Below, piece by piece: positions 22,160 through 32,757 of a stretch of 64,000 bases of DNA. The DNA lies in the NCBI RefSeq assembly GCF_035083965.1, contig NC_089729.1:11767464-11831463 (forward strand), given 5' to 3'. This DNA comes from Branchiostoma lanceolatum. Taxonomy: Eukaryota > Chordata > Leptocardii > Amphioxiformes > Branchiostomatidae. The notes under the pieces were generated by a model that saw nothing but the letters and a program-made list of their open reading frames with translations, ran no database searches and was not told the DNA's origin. Numbering within the stretch: the first letter of the stretch is position 1; each line of letters opens with the position of its first letter. A program made the translations under genes and the position numbers.

Positions 22160-22636
22160 GGGAGGGACCAGTTGAACAGACTTCCATCAGAATATATACA
22201 AAACAAGGAACAAAAACAGGCTTCAAAGTACACTTAACAGTATTTCAATGTCCAAAACCTTCCATCCACTGGACAGCTAAACATGTCTAGTTACCGTTTT
22301 TGGAAAAAGCCGGGGTTCGACTCCTGCATTCTAACGCGCTAGACGTGTTTGAACGTAAACAAACCCTGATCTTACCCCCTGCAGCTGGGAATCACTGATC
22401 TAGTAGGGGAAAATCCCCTCCCAAATGATGCAATTCTATACCACAACAAAGGTCAAAGGTCACAATTTCTTTCTGGATTTGAAAATTAAACACATGTCTG
22501 GTCCTCCTGCCTGAAAACTGGCCAAAATTGACCAAAGATTTCACCAGGAAAAAATTCTCAAAAATAATAACAAGAAAAAAAACGTGGACCTTCAAACCGG
22601 GCTTTGTGCGCAGGTCCATTAACAGGTCCCTCCCCA
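22160..22636. repeat. Segmental duplication block Q, copy 2
   Basis: Matches 19867-20345 up to CAGGTCCCTCCCC; after that the two flanks diverge (CAACAGATTATGAG here). Confidence 0.85.
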
Positions 22637-22739
22637 ACAGATTATGAGAAATGTGAACTCAAACCTGGACCGCGCGCGTAAACTACCCCTGTCGCGAAAG
22701 AATATGTGGGTGCAAGTCGCTATTCTGCATGACAAAGGG

Positions 22740-22877
22740 CTGGTGACGTAAACATGACTTAACGGAAAGTCCCGGAGTGGTGAAGAGGAAGTCTGACCCG
22801 AGTCAGCCGGGGAAACCCAGAACTCTCACCAGCATAGGAGGAAACAGGTTCACAGCTGTGGAGTCTCGGGCATCCAG
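22740..22877 (+). other. Candidate noncoding first exon of the TPR gene
   Basis: The stretch ends in GGGCATCCAG followed by GTGAGAT at 22878, a near-ideal 5' splice site. It precedes the TPR gene's first coding exon, whose ATG lies 10 bases behind a possible acceptor, CACAG at 23792-23796. The 5' border is not defined by sequence alone. Confidence 0.35.
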
Positions 22878-23540
22878 GTGAGATCTAGACACATGTCAGA
22901 CATCCAGGTGAGATTGAGGCTGGGTTTTGACACACGCGTTTTTGAGTCGACTTGGACTCCAAGTCGGAGTCGACCCAGGACTGTGCAAGGAGAACCCTAT
23001 GCCATTCAAGCAGCGTTTTCAAGTAGGAAAACCCCACTTAAGCACCCCAAAGCTCACACACAGCCCCAAGTCGGCTTCGAAACTTGTAAATCGGACCTTA
23101 GACAAGAGTCTCGGATATCCAGGTAAGGTTTTGACAGGCAGTGCCAGACATCCAGGTATTAAAGGTTTGGACAGGTCTCGGACATCCATGTGAGATATAG
23201 ACTGGTGTCAGACACCAAGTGAGATCTAGACAGGTGTCAGACATCCAAGTGAGATCTAAACAGGTGTCAGACATCCAAGTGAGATCTAAACAGGTGTCAG
23301 ACATCCAAGTGGGATCTAGACAGGTGTCAGACATCCAAGTGAGATCTAAACAGGTGTCAGACATCCAAGTGAGATCTAAACAGGTGTCAGACATCCAAGT
23401 GAGATCTAAACAGGTGTCAGACATCCAAGTGGGATCTAGACAGGTGTCAGACATCCAAGTGGGATCTAGACAGGTGTCAGACATCCAAGTGAGATCTAGA
23501 GAAGTCTCAGACATCCACTGGTGAGATTTAGACAGGTCTG
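22871..23540. repeat. 30-bp minisatellite
   Basis: From 23191 to about 23525 the unit CAGACATCCAAGTGAGATCT plus ten more bases repeats about eleven times at exactly 30 bp, with GAGATCTAAA, GAGATCTAGA and GGGATCTAGA variants. Looser relatives at 22871-22915 and 23115-23195 have CATCCAGGTGAG or CATCCAGGTAAG. Both strands stay open because 30 is divisible by three; the plus frame at 23219-23524 and the minus frame at 23098-23550 are products of the repeat and not genes. Confidence 0.95.
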
Positions 23541-23801
23541 AAATATCCACAGGTCACGTTTCTTTTAGCAACACTTGTCTGCGTGCTTTGGATTGTAAGC
23601 ATTGTAAAATATAAAATTAACAAGGGAACAGACGTTTGTAGCCAACATTTAAAACTTTAGTGGTATTATTATATATATACCAGTGAAGGCGTTGATATCG
23701 ATTACCACAACAAAAGCTGTCAATTTATTCATAAATAGGAAACGTTCATAATATAGACATGTTATTGACTAAACTCCTTGATGTTCATTGACACAGATAT
23801 C

Positions 23802-26800
23802 ATGTCCGACATGAATATGACCAGCCTGGCAGACAAGTTACAGAACTTGGAGTTACGCCTCGATAGTCAGCATGGTCAAGACGTTGTTTATGGGTGGGTT
23901 CTTAGAGAAGCCATCATTTGCATGGATCAGTTTATGGAGGTAGAAGTCCTGAAAAGTCTTGGAGACCTGCATCTTCAGGAAGGGAAGCTTAATACAAATT
24001 CAGCAGAGTTCGACAAGGCTGCTGCCCTGTATGCCACTGCCCTACTGCGCTGCACAGATCCAGACATGGGACAAACACTAGATCATCGTACCGGCTACAT
24101 GAAGAAACTATCCAAACAATTGCTGCATCATGGGTACACTCCAAGATATCAGTGGTTGTCACCAGACTACTGGGGTACCACTGACAGCAATATCTTAAGG
24201 GTGGCAGAAACCTGTGACAAATTAGACAGAAGTAACACAAAATCTCAACAATCAGTTGAGGACACTTACACGAAAACATTAGTGACTGCAATAGAAAATG
24301 GCAATGTCTTCTTAGAGGTCGAAGTTTTAAAATCTCTCGGAGATTTCTACCTAGAGAAAGGCAAGAGAATGTCTGGAGCATCCCAGTTCTCCAAGGCAGC
24401 TGCCATGTACAAGAAAGCCCTGGCAAGATGTGAGGATCCTGGGACAAACCAGGCCCTGCACCACCGTGTCTTATACATGGTGAAGATCTGGGGAGAAGTG
24501 AGAAGGGTGAGAGGTTTTAAAGCTTTTCTTGTCCAATTACCATATTTCATCTTGTTAATTGATTACTGCACGGGGAGTTACGCTTCATCCCTTTAACGTA
24601 TATCACAAATATGACAAGGTGTGTAAACCTCTACATACATATCATAAATTAAGTGTTCCGGCAAAATCATGTAGATGTACACGTAAATGTCTTTGTAGAA
24701 TATCATGCAAAAGTACGAGTATGAGGACAACAAGAGCGTGTGCGGCAATTAAGACTGTTGACAACTGTCCATTGAATCTTGCAGCAGCCCAAATCAAACA
24801 AATCGAGACTGATGGAAAGGAGATCATATGTTGGGCACCCGTTTCAGAACATCACAAGACCTGACGTTACACGGGACCAACATATCCAGGCAGACATATC
24901 AAGGTGGGAATACCTTACACAAAGCTTCGTAATAGAGTAATTTGATCTTTATCTTTTAAAAGTAAGCATTGCGATAATAATAAGAAGTCTCCTTGCAACT
25001 AATAAATCTATGTGTTCTACCTATCTTTTAGCGAGTACAAAGGCCACTTGACGAAAGGTGAATCATCCTTTGGCAGAGCAGACCTGGACTCAGCAGAAAA
25101 GCACTTTGCAGCTGCACTCAAGACAGTACACATACCAGGTAAGAAAGAAATGGGAACATTGGAATATTAAATCAAATACTTCTAACAGTACCAGTGTGCA
25201 GGACATCTGAGCAGTCCGGAAGTTTACTTTCCTATTTGCTTTGGATAAAGGAACCAACGGTTGTTAAGAGTAATACACTACAGAACAAAAATATTTGAAA
25301 GACGTTTTCCCCCTGGCGAGAATATGATTTCAACGAGGCATGCCAGTGGTAGATTGCAGAGCATATAGCTAATTTAAGTAGGCAATATGTCAAACATATT
25401 CTCAGATTCCACAGCCCAACAGTACCAGAGAGAGGTGGGGCCCCTGTGCAAGTTAGGGGATGTCTACATCAAGCGAGGTCAGCAGACAGGAGACGGCGGA
25501 GCCTTTGTCAAAGCTGCAGCGCTCTACAACGCAGCAATAGCCAGGTCATGGGATGAAGTTCACAATGGTAGCATAGGAACAGCTATTGACGAATTAGAGA
25601 AGTCATTCGTCAAATGTATCTTAGATATTGATTGTAATGTAAGCAAAGATAATACACAAAACCACAAGAAACAGCTGAAGGAGTTGCGAGACCAGATCAA
25701 GCTGGAGATGGAAACCATTGACAAGCAGCTGGATCCCTACATACATGATGAGCACGACCCACGTGTCAAAGAGACAGAGACAAAACGAGCTCAGGCTGTC
25801 AGGGAATTGTTTGAGAGAATTGCACAACAAAGGAAGGAGCTTATCGGCCTGCTTGTAGGAGAGTGTATTGGGTTAATGGGTCCCCCTCCCTGTAAGTATG
25901 CCCTGATAGGTTTGGGATCACAGGCCACAGGACTGGTAACTCCATACTCCGACCTGGAGTTTGCCACCTTGGTAGAGGAACAAAGCCCTGAATGTCTTGT
26001 GTATTTCCGCAACCTCACCCACTATCTACACCTCAAGGTGGTCAACCTGGGAGAAACCATTCTCCCAGCAGTTGGAATAAAATCTCTTAATGACTTTTTC
26101 TCTGAGAGCCCCAATGAAAACTGGTACTACGACTCTGTTACACCACGTGGGTTTGCATTTGATGGGTCTATGCCAAAGGCAAGTAAGACTCCACTAGGCA
26201 GGCAGGGAATTGAAAATGAACAATCTCATGAACTCATCTGCACCCCAAGCAACATGGTTTCAATACTTCAAAATGACATCACACTATATCTGAAGGAAGG
26301 ATATCACCTTGCCAGTATCTTGAGAAACCCATGCCTGATTGCGGGAGACCAGGGTTTAATTGATACATACATGGCTATTACAGAGAAGACACTGCAAGCT
26401 GGTGGGGGCAAAATGGCTGAACAACTGGCACAGGAGACACAGAGAGAGAACATCGAAAACTACATGTACAGTAATAAGAAAACAATTACAGCAAAGTTGA
26501 TTGATGTAAAGAAAGAAATCTATCGCTTCCCAGCTTTAGCGATAGAGTGCTTAGCCCTGTGCTCACATATTGCACCTACCACAGTTTGGAAGATGATAGA
26601 AGAAATGGAAAACCAACAAGTGATCAGTCCCAACAATGCACACCACCTGACAGTGCTTACCAGCATCTCAGCAGAACTACGGCTCAGAACCTACATTGCA
26701 AATGGTGGACAAAGGGAAAACGTTTCAGCCCTGGGACCAATGGAAACGATACTAGATCAACAGGAATCATCCCTACAGACCACAAGTGCACTGAAACCAG

Positions 26801-28401
26801 TTTTTCATTTACCAAATGAAAAACAGCTTCTCAGATACTTTCATACAGCATTTCCCCTTAAACGTGCTTTGTCCAAATGGTCTGGAAAGAATACAGACCT
26901 ACAGTCATTCTCTGACTCTGATTTTTACGATAATTCTCCAGGAGTGCAAGGAATGATGTACCGTGAGTTATGCAAATATAGTCTGGCTATAAGCTACTTT
27001 CACGAGGCCATTAAGACAACTGACGTAACTGACCCTGAGAAGACTATGCTACTACTCGGCAATATTGGACATTCTAGTCTAATGGTCGGTGATTGTCAAA
27101 AAGCTATCAGCTACTGTGAGCAGGCGCTTAAGAAGCATGGGGAAATCCATGGACAGAGCGCATCACATCCTGACTTAATAGCCATAGTGAGCAACCTGGG
27201 TGGGGCATGGTCCAGCATGGGAGATCAGAGGAAAACAATCAGCTACTATGAACAGGCACTACAGATGAAAAGGAGTATCTATGGCCAGAGTACAGCGCAT
27301 CCTGACATTGCTGTATTACTCAACAACCTGGGGGCAGCCTGGCACGATGAAGGTGATTACAGGAAAGAAATCAGCTACTATGAACAGGCACTACCGATGT
27401 ACAGGGGTATCTATGGTGAGTCGTCAGCACACCCTGCTATTGCTAAATTGCTGAACAATTTAGGGTTAGCCTGGGATGACCTGGGTGAACACAGGAGAGC
27501 AGTTAGATACTATGAACAGGCACTACAGATGAAAAGGGGTATTTATGGTCAGACTACAGCTCATCCTGACATTGCCATATCACTCGCCAACCTGGGTACT
27601 GCCTTGAACCGCCTCGGTGATAACAGGAAAGCAATCGTTTACATCGAACAGGCACTGAAGATGTACAGGAGTATCTATGGTCAGACTACCGCGCATCCTG
27701 ACATTGCTACATTGCTCAACAACATTGGGAGTATCTGGGATGATCTGGGTGATTACAGGAAAACAATCAGCTACTTTAAACAGGCACTGCAGATGTTCAG
27801 GCGCATCTATGGTCCCGAAACACCACATCTTGACATAGCCATGTCACTTAACAACATAGGATCAGTTTTCTTAACACATGCCAAAGATCATATGAAAGCT
27901 ATCAGCTATTTTGACGGAGCACTGCAGATAGTCAGAAGACTATATGGCCAGAGTGCGGCACATCCCTACATTTCTTCATCACTGAATAACCTGGGTAAAG
28001 CCTGGGGGGATCTTGGTGAGCACAGGAAAGCATTAAGTTACTATGAACAGACACTGCAGATGCAAAGGAGTATTTATGGTCTGCACACAGCACATCCTGA
28101 AATTGCCTCATCACTCAACAACATGGGTGAAACCTGGGGCAGGTTGGGTGAACACAGGAGAGCACTTAGCTACAATGAACGGGCGCTACAGATGTACAGG
28201 AGTATCTATGGTCCACAAACAGCACATCCTAACATTGTCATATCACTTAACAATTTGGGAATGGTATTCTACAATCTGGGTGATGTTAGGAAAGCTAACA
28301 GAACCCTCCTAGAAGCCTTGGCTATGGCAACAAAAATCCATCCTGAGAACCAAAATCATCCATTGATAAAAACAATTGAAAGGGCCCTTGCGAAAATTTA
28401 G
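23802..28401 (+). CDS. Nucleotidyltransferase-fold plus TPR-array protein, 4 coding exons, 1308 aa
   Basis: Exons: 23802-24506, 24785-24903, 25032-25138, 25406-28401; phases fit and the sum is 1309 codons with TAG/TAA-type stop at 28399-28401. An in-frame ATG at 23781 is an alternative start, but a possible acceptor (CACAG, 23792-23796) favours 23802. Residues 47-90, 171-215 and 320-360 are three related TPR-like helical units (for example [15 protein letters not shown]). About 400-465 is charged and probably coiled. Residues 479-498 hold GLGSQATG and TPYSDLEF, i.e. the G-S and D-x-E signature of Pol-beta/GlnD-like nucleotidyltransferases (G481, S482, D493, E495). A helical segment with [12 protein letters not shown] follows. 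Residues about 835-1290 are some ten tandem 44-residue TPRs of kinesin-light-chain/nephrocystin-3 type. No transmembrane segment or signal peptide. Substrate and pathway are unknown. Confidence 0.85.
27040..28345 (+). repeat. 132-bp coding tandem repeat (TPR array)
   Basis: Inside the last exon of the TPR gene, a 132-bp unit repeats about ten times and encodes the pattern NNLGxAWxDLGxxRKAISYY followed by EQALQM. Units differ at many third positions but keep helix-forming positions, so it is a conserved protein array and not a satellite. One unit (about 27860-27990, [15 protein letters not shown]) has an extra residue. Confidence 0.9.
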
Positions 28402-29035
28402 CGTACTATAAATGACACATGACAACTTTCTATGTAAAATGTTCAGCTTCCGTATCGTCTCTGTCATATATAAAGAAGTATTAGAAGCATTATAACGTAG
28501 GTTGCCTTAGCAAATTGATATGTAAATAGAATGTTGCATAGATCTATCATAATATTATTTTATGTTGAATTTTGTAAATTGTATAAAATATGCATGACAT
28601 GTGCCTCAGTGCATTTCTAATAATCAAAAAGCTAATGTTCCACTTATCCGTGACACGGAGGCCAGAATGAACGAGACTGTAGAGTATGGTCTAAGCAAAA
28701 GACCATACTCTACAGACTACAAGCGCGTTTCCAGTAGCATGAATGGAGAGCAACAAAAACATGGTTCAAACTGTCAGCCTTTTGCTCCGATCGGAGGGTG
28801 GCTACCTGCTGAATGGATGAGCACTGTTAGAGACAAGTCTAAACCACAGAAAAATATAACGTTGGGCAGATTCACATGAGGAGATGATATACAGTGTTTC
28901 TGTCTCTCCGAATGAACAGTTTATTAAAACCACAGCTGTAAAAGTATCTTAAATTCTGACCGACTGTGTGCTGTATCTCAGACAGCTGGTCACCACTTCT
29001 CCATACATCTGGTAACAAATCAAAAGGCATGGATA
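28402..29035 (+). other. 3' UTR and flank of the TPR gene
   Basis: AT-rich, no gene. An ATTAAA hexamer at 28923-28928 may be a polyadenylation signal. The stretch contains a perfect hairpin at 28677-28715. Confidence 0.4.
28677..28715. repeat. Perfect 16-bp inverted repeat (hairpin)
   Basis: CTGTAGAGTATGGTCT at 28677-28692 pairs perfectly with AGACCATACTCTACAG at 28700-28715 around a 7-base loop, AAGCAAA. It lies about 275 bp behind the TPR gene's stop codon, so it may be in the 3' UTR. Confidence 0.9.
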
Positions 29036-29040
29036 ACATG

Positions 29041-29938
29041 TACAACTAGAGTTCGGCGATCCCATACCTTCGCCGAATCGAATTGTGTTAACTTGTATGA
29101 AAGATGTGTTTGAAAGGTGTGTTATAGATTGCATACTTAATGTATGATCATGATGATGTTCACCTTCATTTAACTAACGAATGCAAGTATCAAATTACCG
29201 TCATTTACAACTTTGGAATCATAGCATTTTCGCATCAATTAAGAATATTATATCCTTATCTACATAATCGATATATCAATCGGTTTTCCTCTCTACGTCA
29301 CAGTTTTCATTTCATATGTCTTGAAGCGCTATTGTGAATAGCACTGCCCACATGGTAACGTTAACCCAAACATGTGGGCAGTGTCCTCGTGTATAGGTGT
29401 CCTCGTATAAAGGTCGTCATCCCCAAAATAGCAAATTGAAAGGGAATTTCAAGTTTTCCTCATTAATCATGTAAAAAAGGACCTGATTTGCATAGAATTA
29501 TGTTAATCATCCCTGATCGTTTCTACTTGCCCAAAACAATTGAGATCCACCAAACCCTGCTTGAGTTATCCTCCTCCAAAATTTAGATAACAAATGCGCA
29601 CTGTAGTACCATAGGAACCACCCAGAAGACCCATCTTCGACCTTGACCTTCGTTTTACCGACCCCCAACAACCTACTAAATTTTAATCACCATCCATTTA
29701 ATATCTCTCGAGTTATGCCACCAACAAACAAACTGACAAACACAAAAGGTCCACTACAGGACCAAAGGAACCCCCCAGGAGACTCATCTTCGAACTTGAC
29801 CTTCGTCTCCTCAACAGAAACTTACCTACTAAAAATCACCAACATCCGTCCATGGCATCAAGAGTTATATTGCCAACACCATCACTCCACAAATCCGACC
29901 AAAAATATGCCTTTCTGTCTACGGCGAAGGTAATAAGT
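29041..29938 (-). mobile_element. 890-bp CTTCGCCAAGAAGG repeat, copy 2
   Basis: The ends match copy 1 (8680-9567) in reverse: ACTAGAGTTCGGCGATCCCA with CATACCTTCGCCGAAT on the left and CGGCGAAGGTAATAAGTG on the right. The interior is diverged. At 29341-29383 it holds a further inverted pair, CACTGCCCACATG and CATGTGGGCAGTG, around a short loop. Confidence 0.55.
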
Positions 29939-30185
29939 GTAAAAGGAGCTTAAATCCCGGCTTGTCGCTCACCTGACTTCCGCGCTAATGGAAAGGTGGC
30001 ATGAAGAAGTTGTGGTCCATTTTTAATTGCACTTGCCGGAAAGAGCTGTTGAAGATGTATACACTGTACATAGAACGTTATGGCAAAACCCACCACTCTG
30101 ATGAGCACACTTCTTGGATATAATAGGACACCATGGAGTAATCTAGCCTCCTGTGCAGGCTTCCGATAACGGCGGCATATATATT

Positions 30186-30199
30186 GGGGGGGGGGGGGG
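30186..30199 (+). repeat. Poly-G run
   Basis: An uninterrupted G tract of about 14 bases after ATATATTG. Confidence 0.9.
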
Positions 30200-30414
30200 A
30201 TCTCTTATGCCGGCAAGGGAGTTGTGCAGCCGAGGGAGTTGATCACATGTGATATTCTAAAGTGCTTTAAGAAATGTCTTATCTTACTGATTAGTCGATT
30301 GCGCAATTTAGATACTACTACAGAGTTACATGATATCCTTGTAATAATATCTGCAGCTACAGTGTGGCTTTTCTTGAGCTATGACCACTATAATTTTTCA
30401 CTACCTGCTGTGTC

Positions 30415-30530
30415 TTGAACTGGGCTCCTAATAAACCAAATAAGTTCACATGCATTGCATACACCTACCTTTACGTGGAAAAGGTGCGGCCATGATCTCT
30501 GTACTACTGAAGCCTCATAGATCGAACATA
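30415..30530 (+). repeat. Fragment related to the 1.5-kb palindromic element
   Basis: GGGCTCCTAATAAACCAAAT followed by AAGTTCACA resembles the right arm of the element at 30791-32297 (GGGCTCCTAATAAACCAAAG), and the tail TGAAGCCTCATAGATCG resembles TGAAGCCTCTTGTCGAC. It is a diverged solo fragment in direct orientation. Confidence 0.4.
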
Positions 30531-30790
30531 CAGAGAAAACACAATGAAAGACGATGTATACATATGGAGTGCTTTTAGATTAGATAATGGAGCTAGAAAA
30601 GGTCATCAGAGTGGCATCCTCATCGGGACAACATTATCTACTGATAGTTTTACATGTTATCTGTTAACTGAATCTGTTTTGTTTGGTTGTGACCTGTATA
30701 TATACTTAGCCCAGTGTGCGTGTGGCAAAAATGTGCAATAAAGGTTACTTTGGGTAACTTTCATTCGTTCATTCATCCAATATCATCATA

Positions 30791-32297
30791 GTTCATTCAT
30801 CAAGTATATTCAGCATAATAGTGTCGAGAAGAGGCTCCAATTCCTGAGCATCTGGACCAGACCAAATGCTACCTTGTATATAAAATAAATATAAAATAAC
30901 CGATTAAGAAATCGCACCTGTGTTGTGATGTAACTTTTTGACATAAGTGTGCATGAAGTCAGTGTATGTGAACTTCTTTGGTTTATTAGGAGCCCTGTTC
31001 AAGACAGGGCGATGAAAAATTGAGCTATAGACTCATTGATTGTTCCCCTCCACGGAAATCTTTAGTAAAAGGCGAAAGATTTGTACGTATGTACTGAAGG
31101 GAAACCAGAGTGACGCTGACTGGTCGCCGTTTTCGACCCTATTAAGCGGTAACAATTTCTCAACGTGGCAGAAATGCATGAGCAAAATCCCACGCCTGAA
31201 AGAAGCAACAACATCGGTTGATTGAATGATTTAAAGGATCATATATGCATCACTTTCGTCGACTTTTTCATGCGTCTAACATAACCTTTGCTGCATTCCA
31301 AAAAGGTGTCAGCTTTTAAAAGATGTTTTCAGATTGACAAATTTAAAGAAAAGTAGTAGAAACTACTTTTTTAAAACGTTAAATCGCGGTCAGCTTCTAT
31401 CATTTCCAGAGTGCAAAAATTGTAAATCTGAAAACATCTTTTAAAAGCTGACACCTTCCAGCATCTCACTGGTGAATTTGTTGACAGATTTCGTATTACT
31501 ATTAGAGCAAACTAGGAAGCAATTTGTCATGGTCATGACTGATTCGAGTTTCAAGGCGATCGATTGGTCGCAATAAATAATTATAGTATTATTTCTTATA
31601 TGTTCGTTGCGAATACGAGAACAAAAGGAACATTTCTGTTATGCAAATGAGGCCAGGCAGACAAAAATTCCTGCTCCCCAACCTGTCGCAGCTGGCAGCT
31701 CATTAACATATTTCCCAGCAGACCCACACAAGTAAAAACGTGTGAGAAAAACAAAAGTTCAAATTCATAAATACCGCAATTCATAACCCAGATTTGATTG
31801 CAGTCAAGGCAACGATAGATGTATGACAAAGTCGACGAAAGTGATGCGTATATGATCCTTTAAATCATTCAATCAACCGATGTTGTTGCTTCTTTCATGT
31901 GTGGAATTTTGCTCATGCATTTCTGCCACGTTGAGAGATTGTTACCGCTTAATAGGGTCAAAAACGGCGACCAATCAACAGCACTCTGGTTTCCCTTCAG
32001 TACATACGTACAAATCTTTCGCCTTTTACTAAAGATTTCCGTGGAGGGGAACAATCAATGAGTCTATAGCTCAATTTTTCACTGCTTTTTTCGAACAGGG
32101 CTCCTAATAAACCAAAGAAGTTCACAAACACTGATTTCATGCACACTCATGTCGAAAAGTTACATCACAACACAGGTGCGATTTCTCAATCGTTTATTTT
32201 ATATACAAGGTAGCATTTGGTCTGGTCCAGATGCTCTGGAATTGAACCATTGAAGCCTCTTGTCGACACTCTTATGATGAATATACTAGAAATGAAC
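30791..32297. mobile_element. 1.5-kb palindromic (foldback) element
   Basis: Arms of about 475 bp, 30791-31267 and 31828-32297, are inverted copies with scattered differences: both carry GTTCATT at the tip, TTTATTAGGAGCCCTG, the stretch ATTGAGCTATAGACTCATTG and CTTTCGTCGACTTT at the inner end. The identical-looking 61-aa frames at 31040-31225 (+) and 31869-32054 (-) are simply the two arms. The centre contains a second inverted pair, GTGTCAGCTTTTAAAAGATG at 31307 and its complement near 31433-31455. No transposase is seen. Confidence 0.85.
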
Positions 32298-32304
32298 TTT
32301 AAAC

Positions 32305-32310
32305 TTTATT
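32305..32310 (-). terminator. Candidate polyadenylation signal of LUC7L3
   Basis: AATAAA on the minus strand, just beyond the right arm of the palindromic element. Other minus-strand AATAAA words lie near 32477 and 32781, so the real 3' end is uncertain. Confidence 0.3.
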
Positions 32311-32696
32311 TCTTACACAACATTACAGGCTGATGAAACAGGCTACAGTAATTGTAATGTTACAATATCATAACACTTAGAAATTTTACTTTCAAAATTG
32401 ACACAGTTACACAGCAAATTGAGAACTAAGTGTTGATAACAATAAAACAAAACAGAAACTTATCTAACTAATGTCGTCTTTATTATCAGCACTGTGCATC
32501 TCATCTATATCAACATGAAGTTCAAGTGTTCTTGGTTGAGTAATATGTATCCAAGATATGCAGTCATATATAATTATGTAGATGTCCCCTTGTACGTACT
32601 GGGTGAGGTGGGTTGGGCCATACATGTAGGATCTGATTGGCCTGTTTGTTGGTACAGTAACTCAACACATTAAGTTGATAAACTCACACAATTACC

Positions 32697-32757
32697 TGCA
32701 CACATACATTGACAGACACACACACATACACATACGCACACACAAACACGCACACAT
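32697..32757 (+). repeat. CA-rich microsatellite
   Basis: An imperfect run of CACACATACA-type repeats. Confidence 0.85.

Noticed and set aside
23098-23550. 150-aa minus-strand and 101-aa plus-strand repeat proteins
   Set aside because: A 30-bp repeat without a stop codon stays open on both strands; nothing suggests translation.
23989-24447. 152-aa minus-strand ORF
   Set aside because: Antisense shadow of the first coding exon of the TPR gene.
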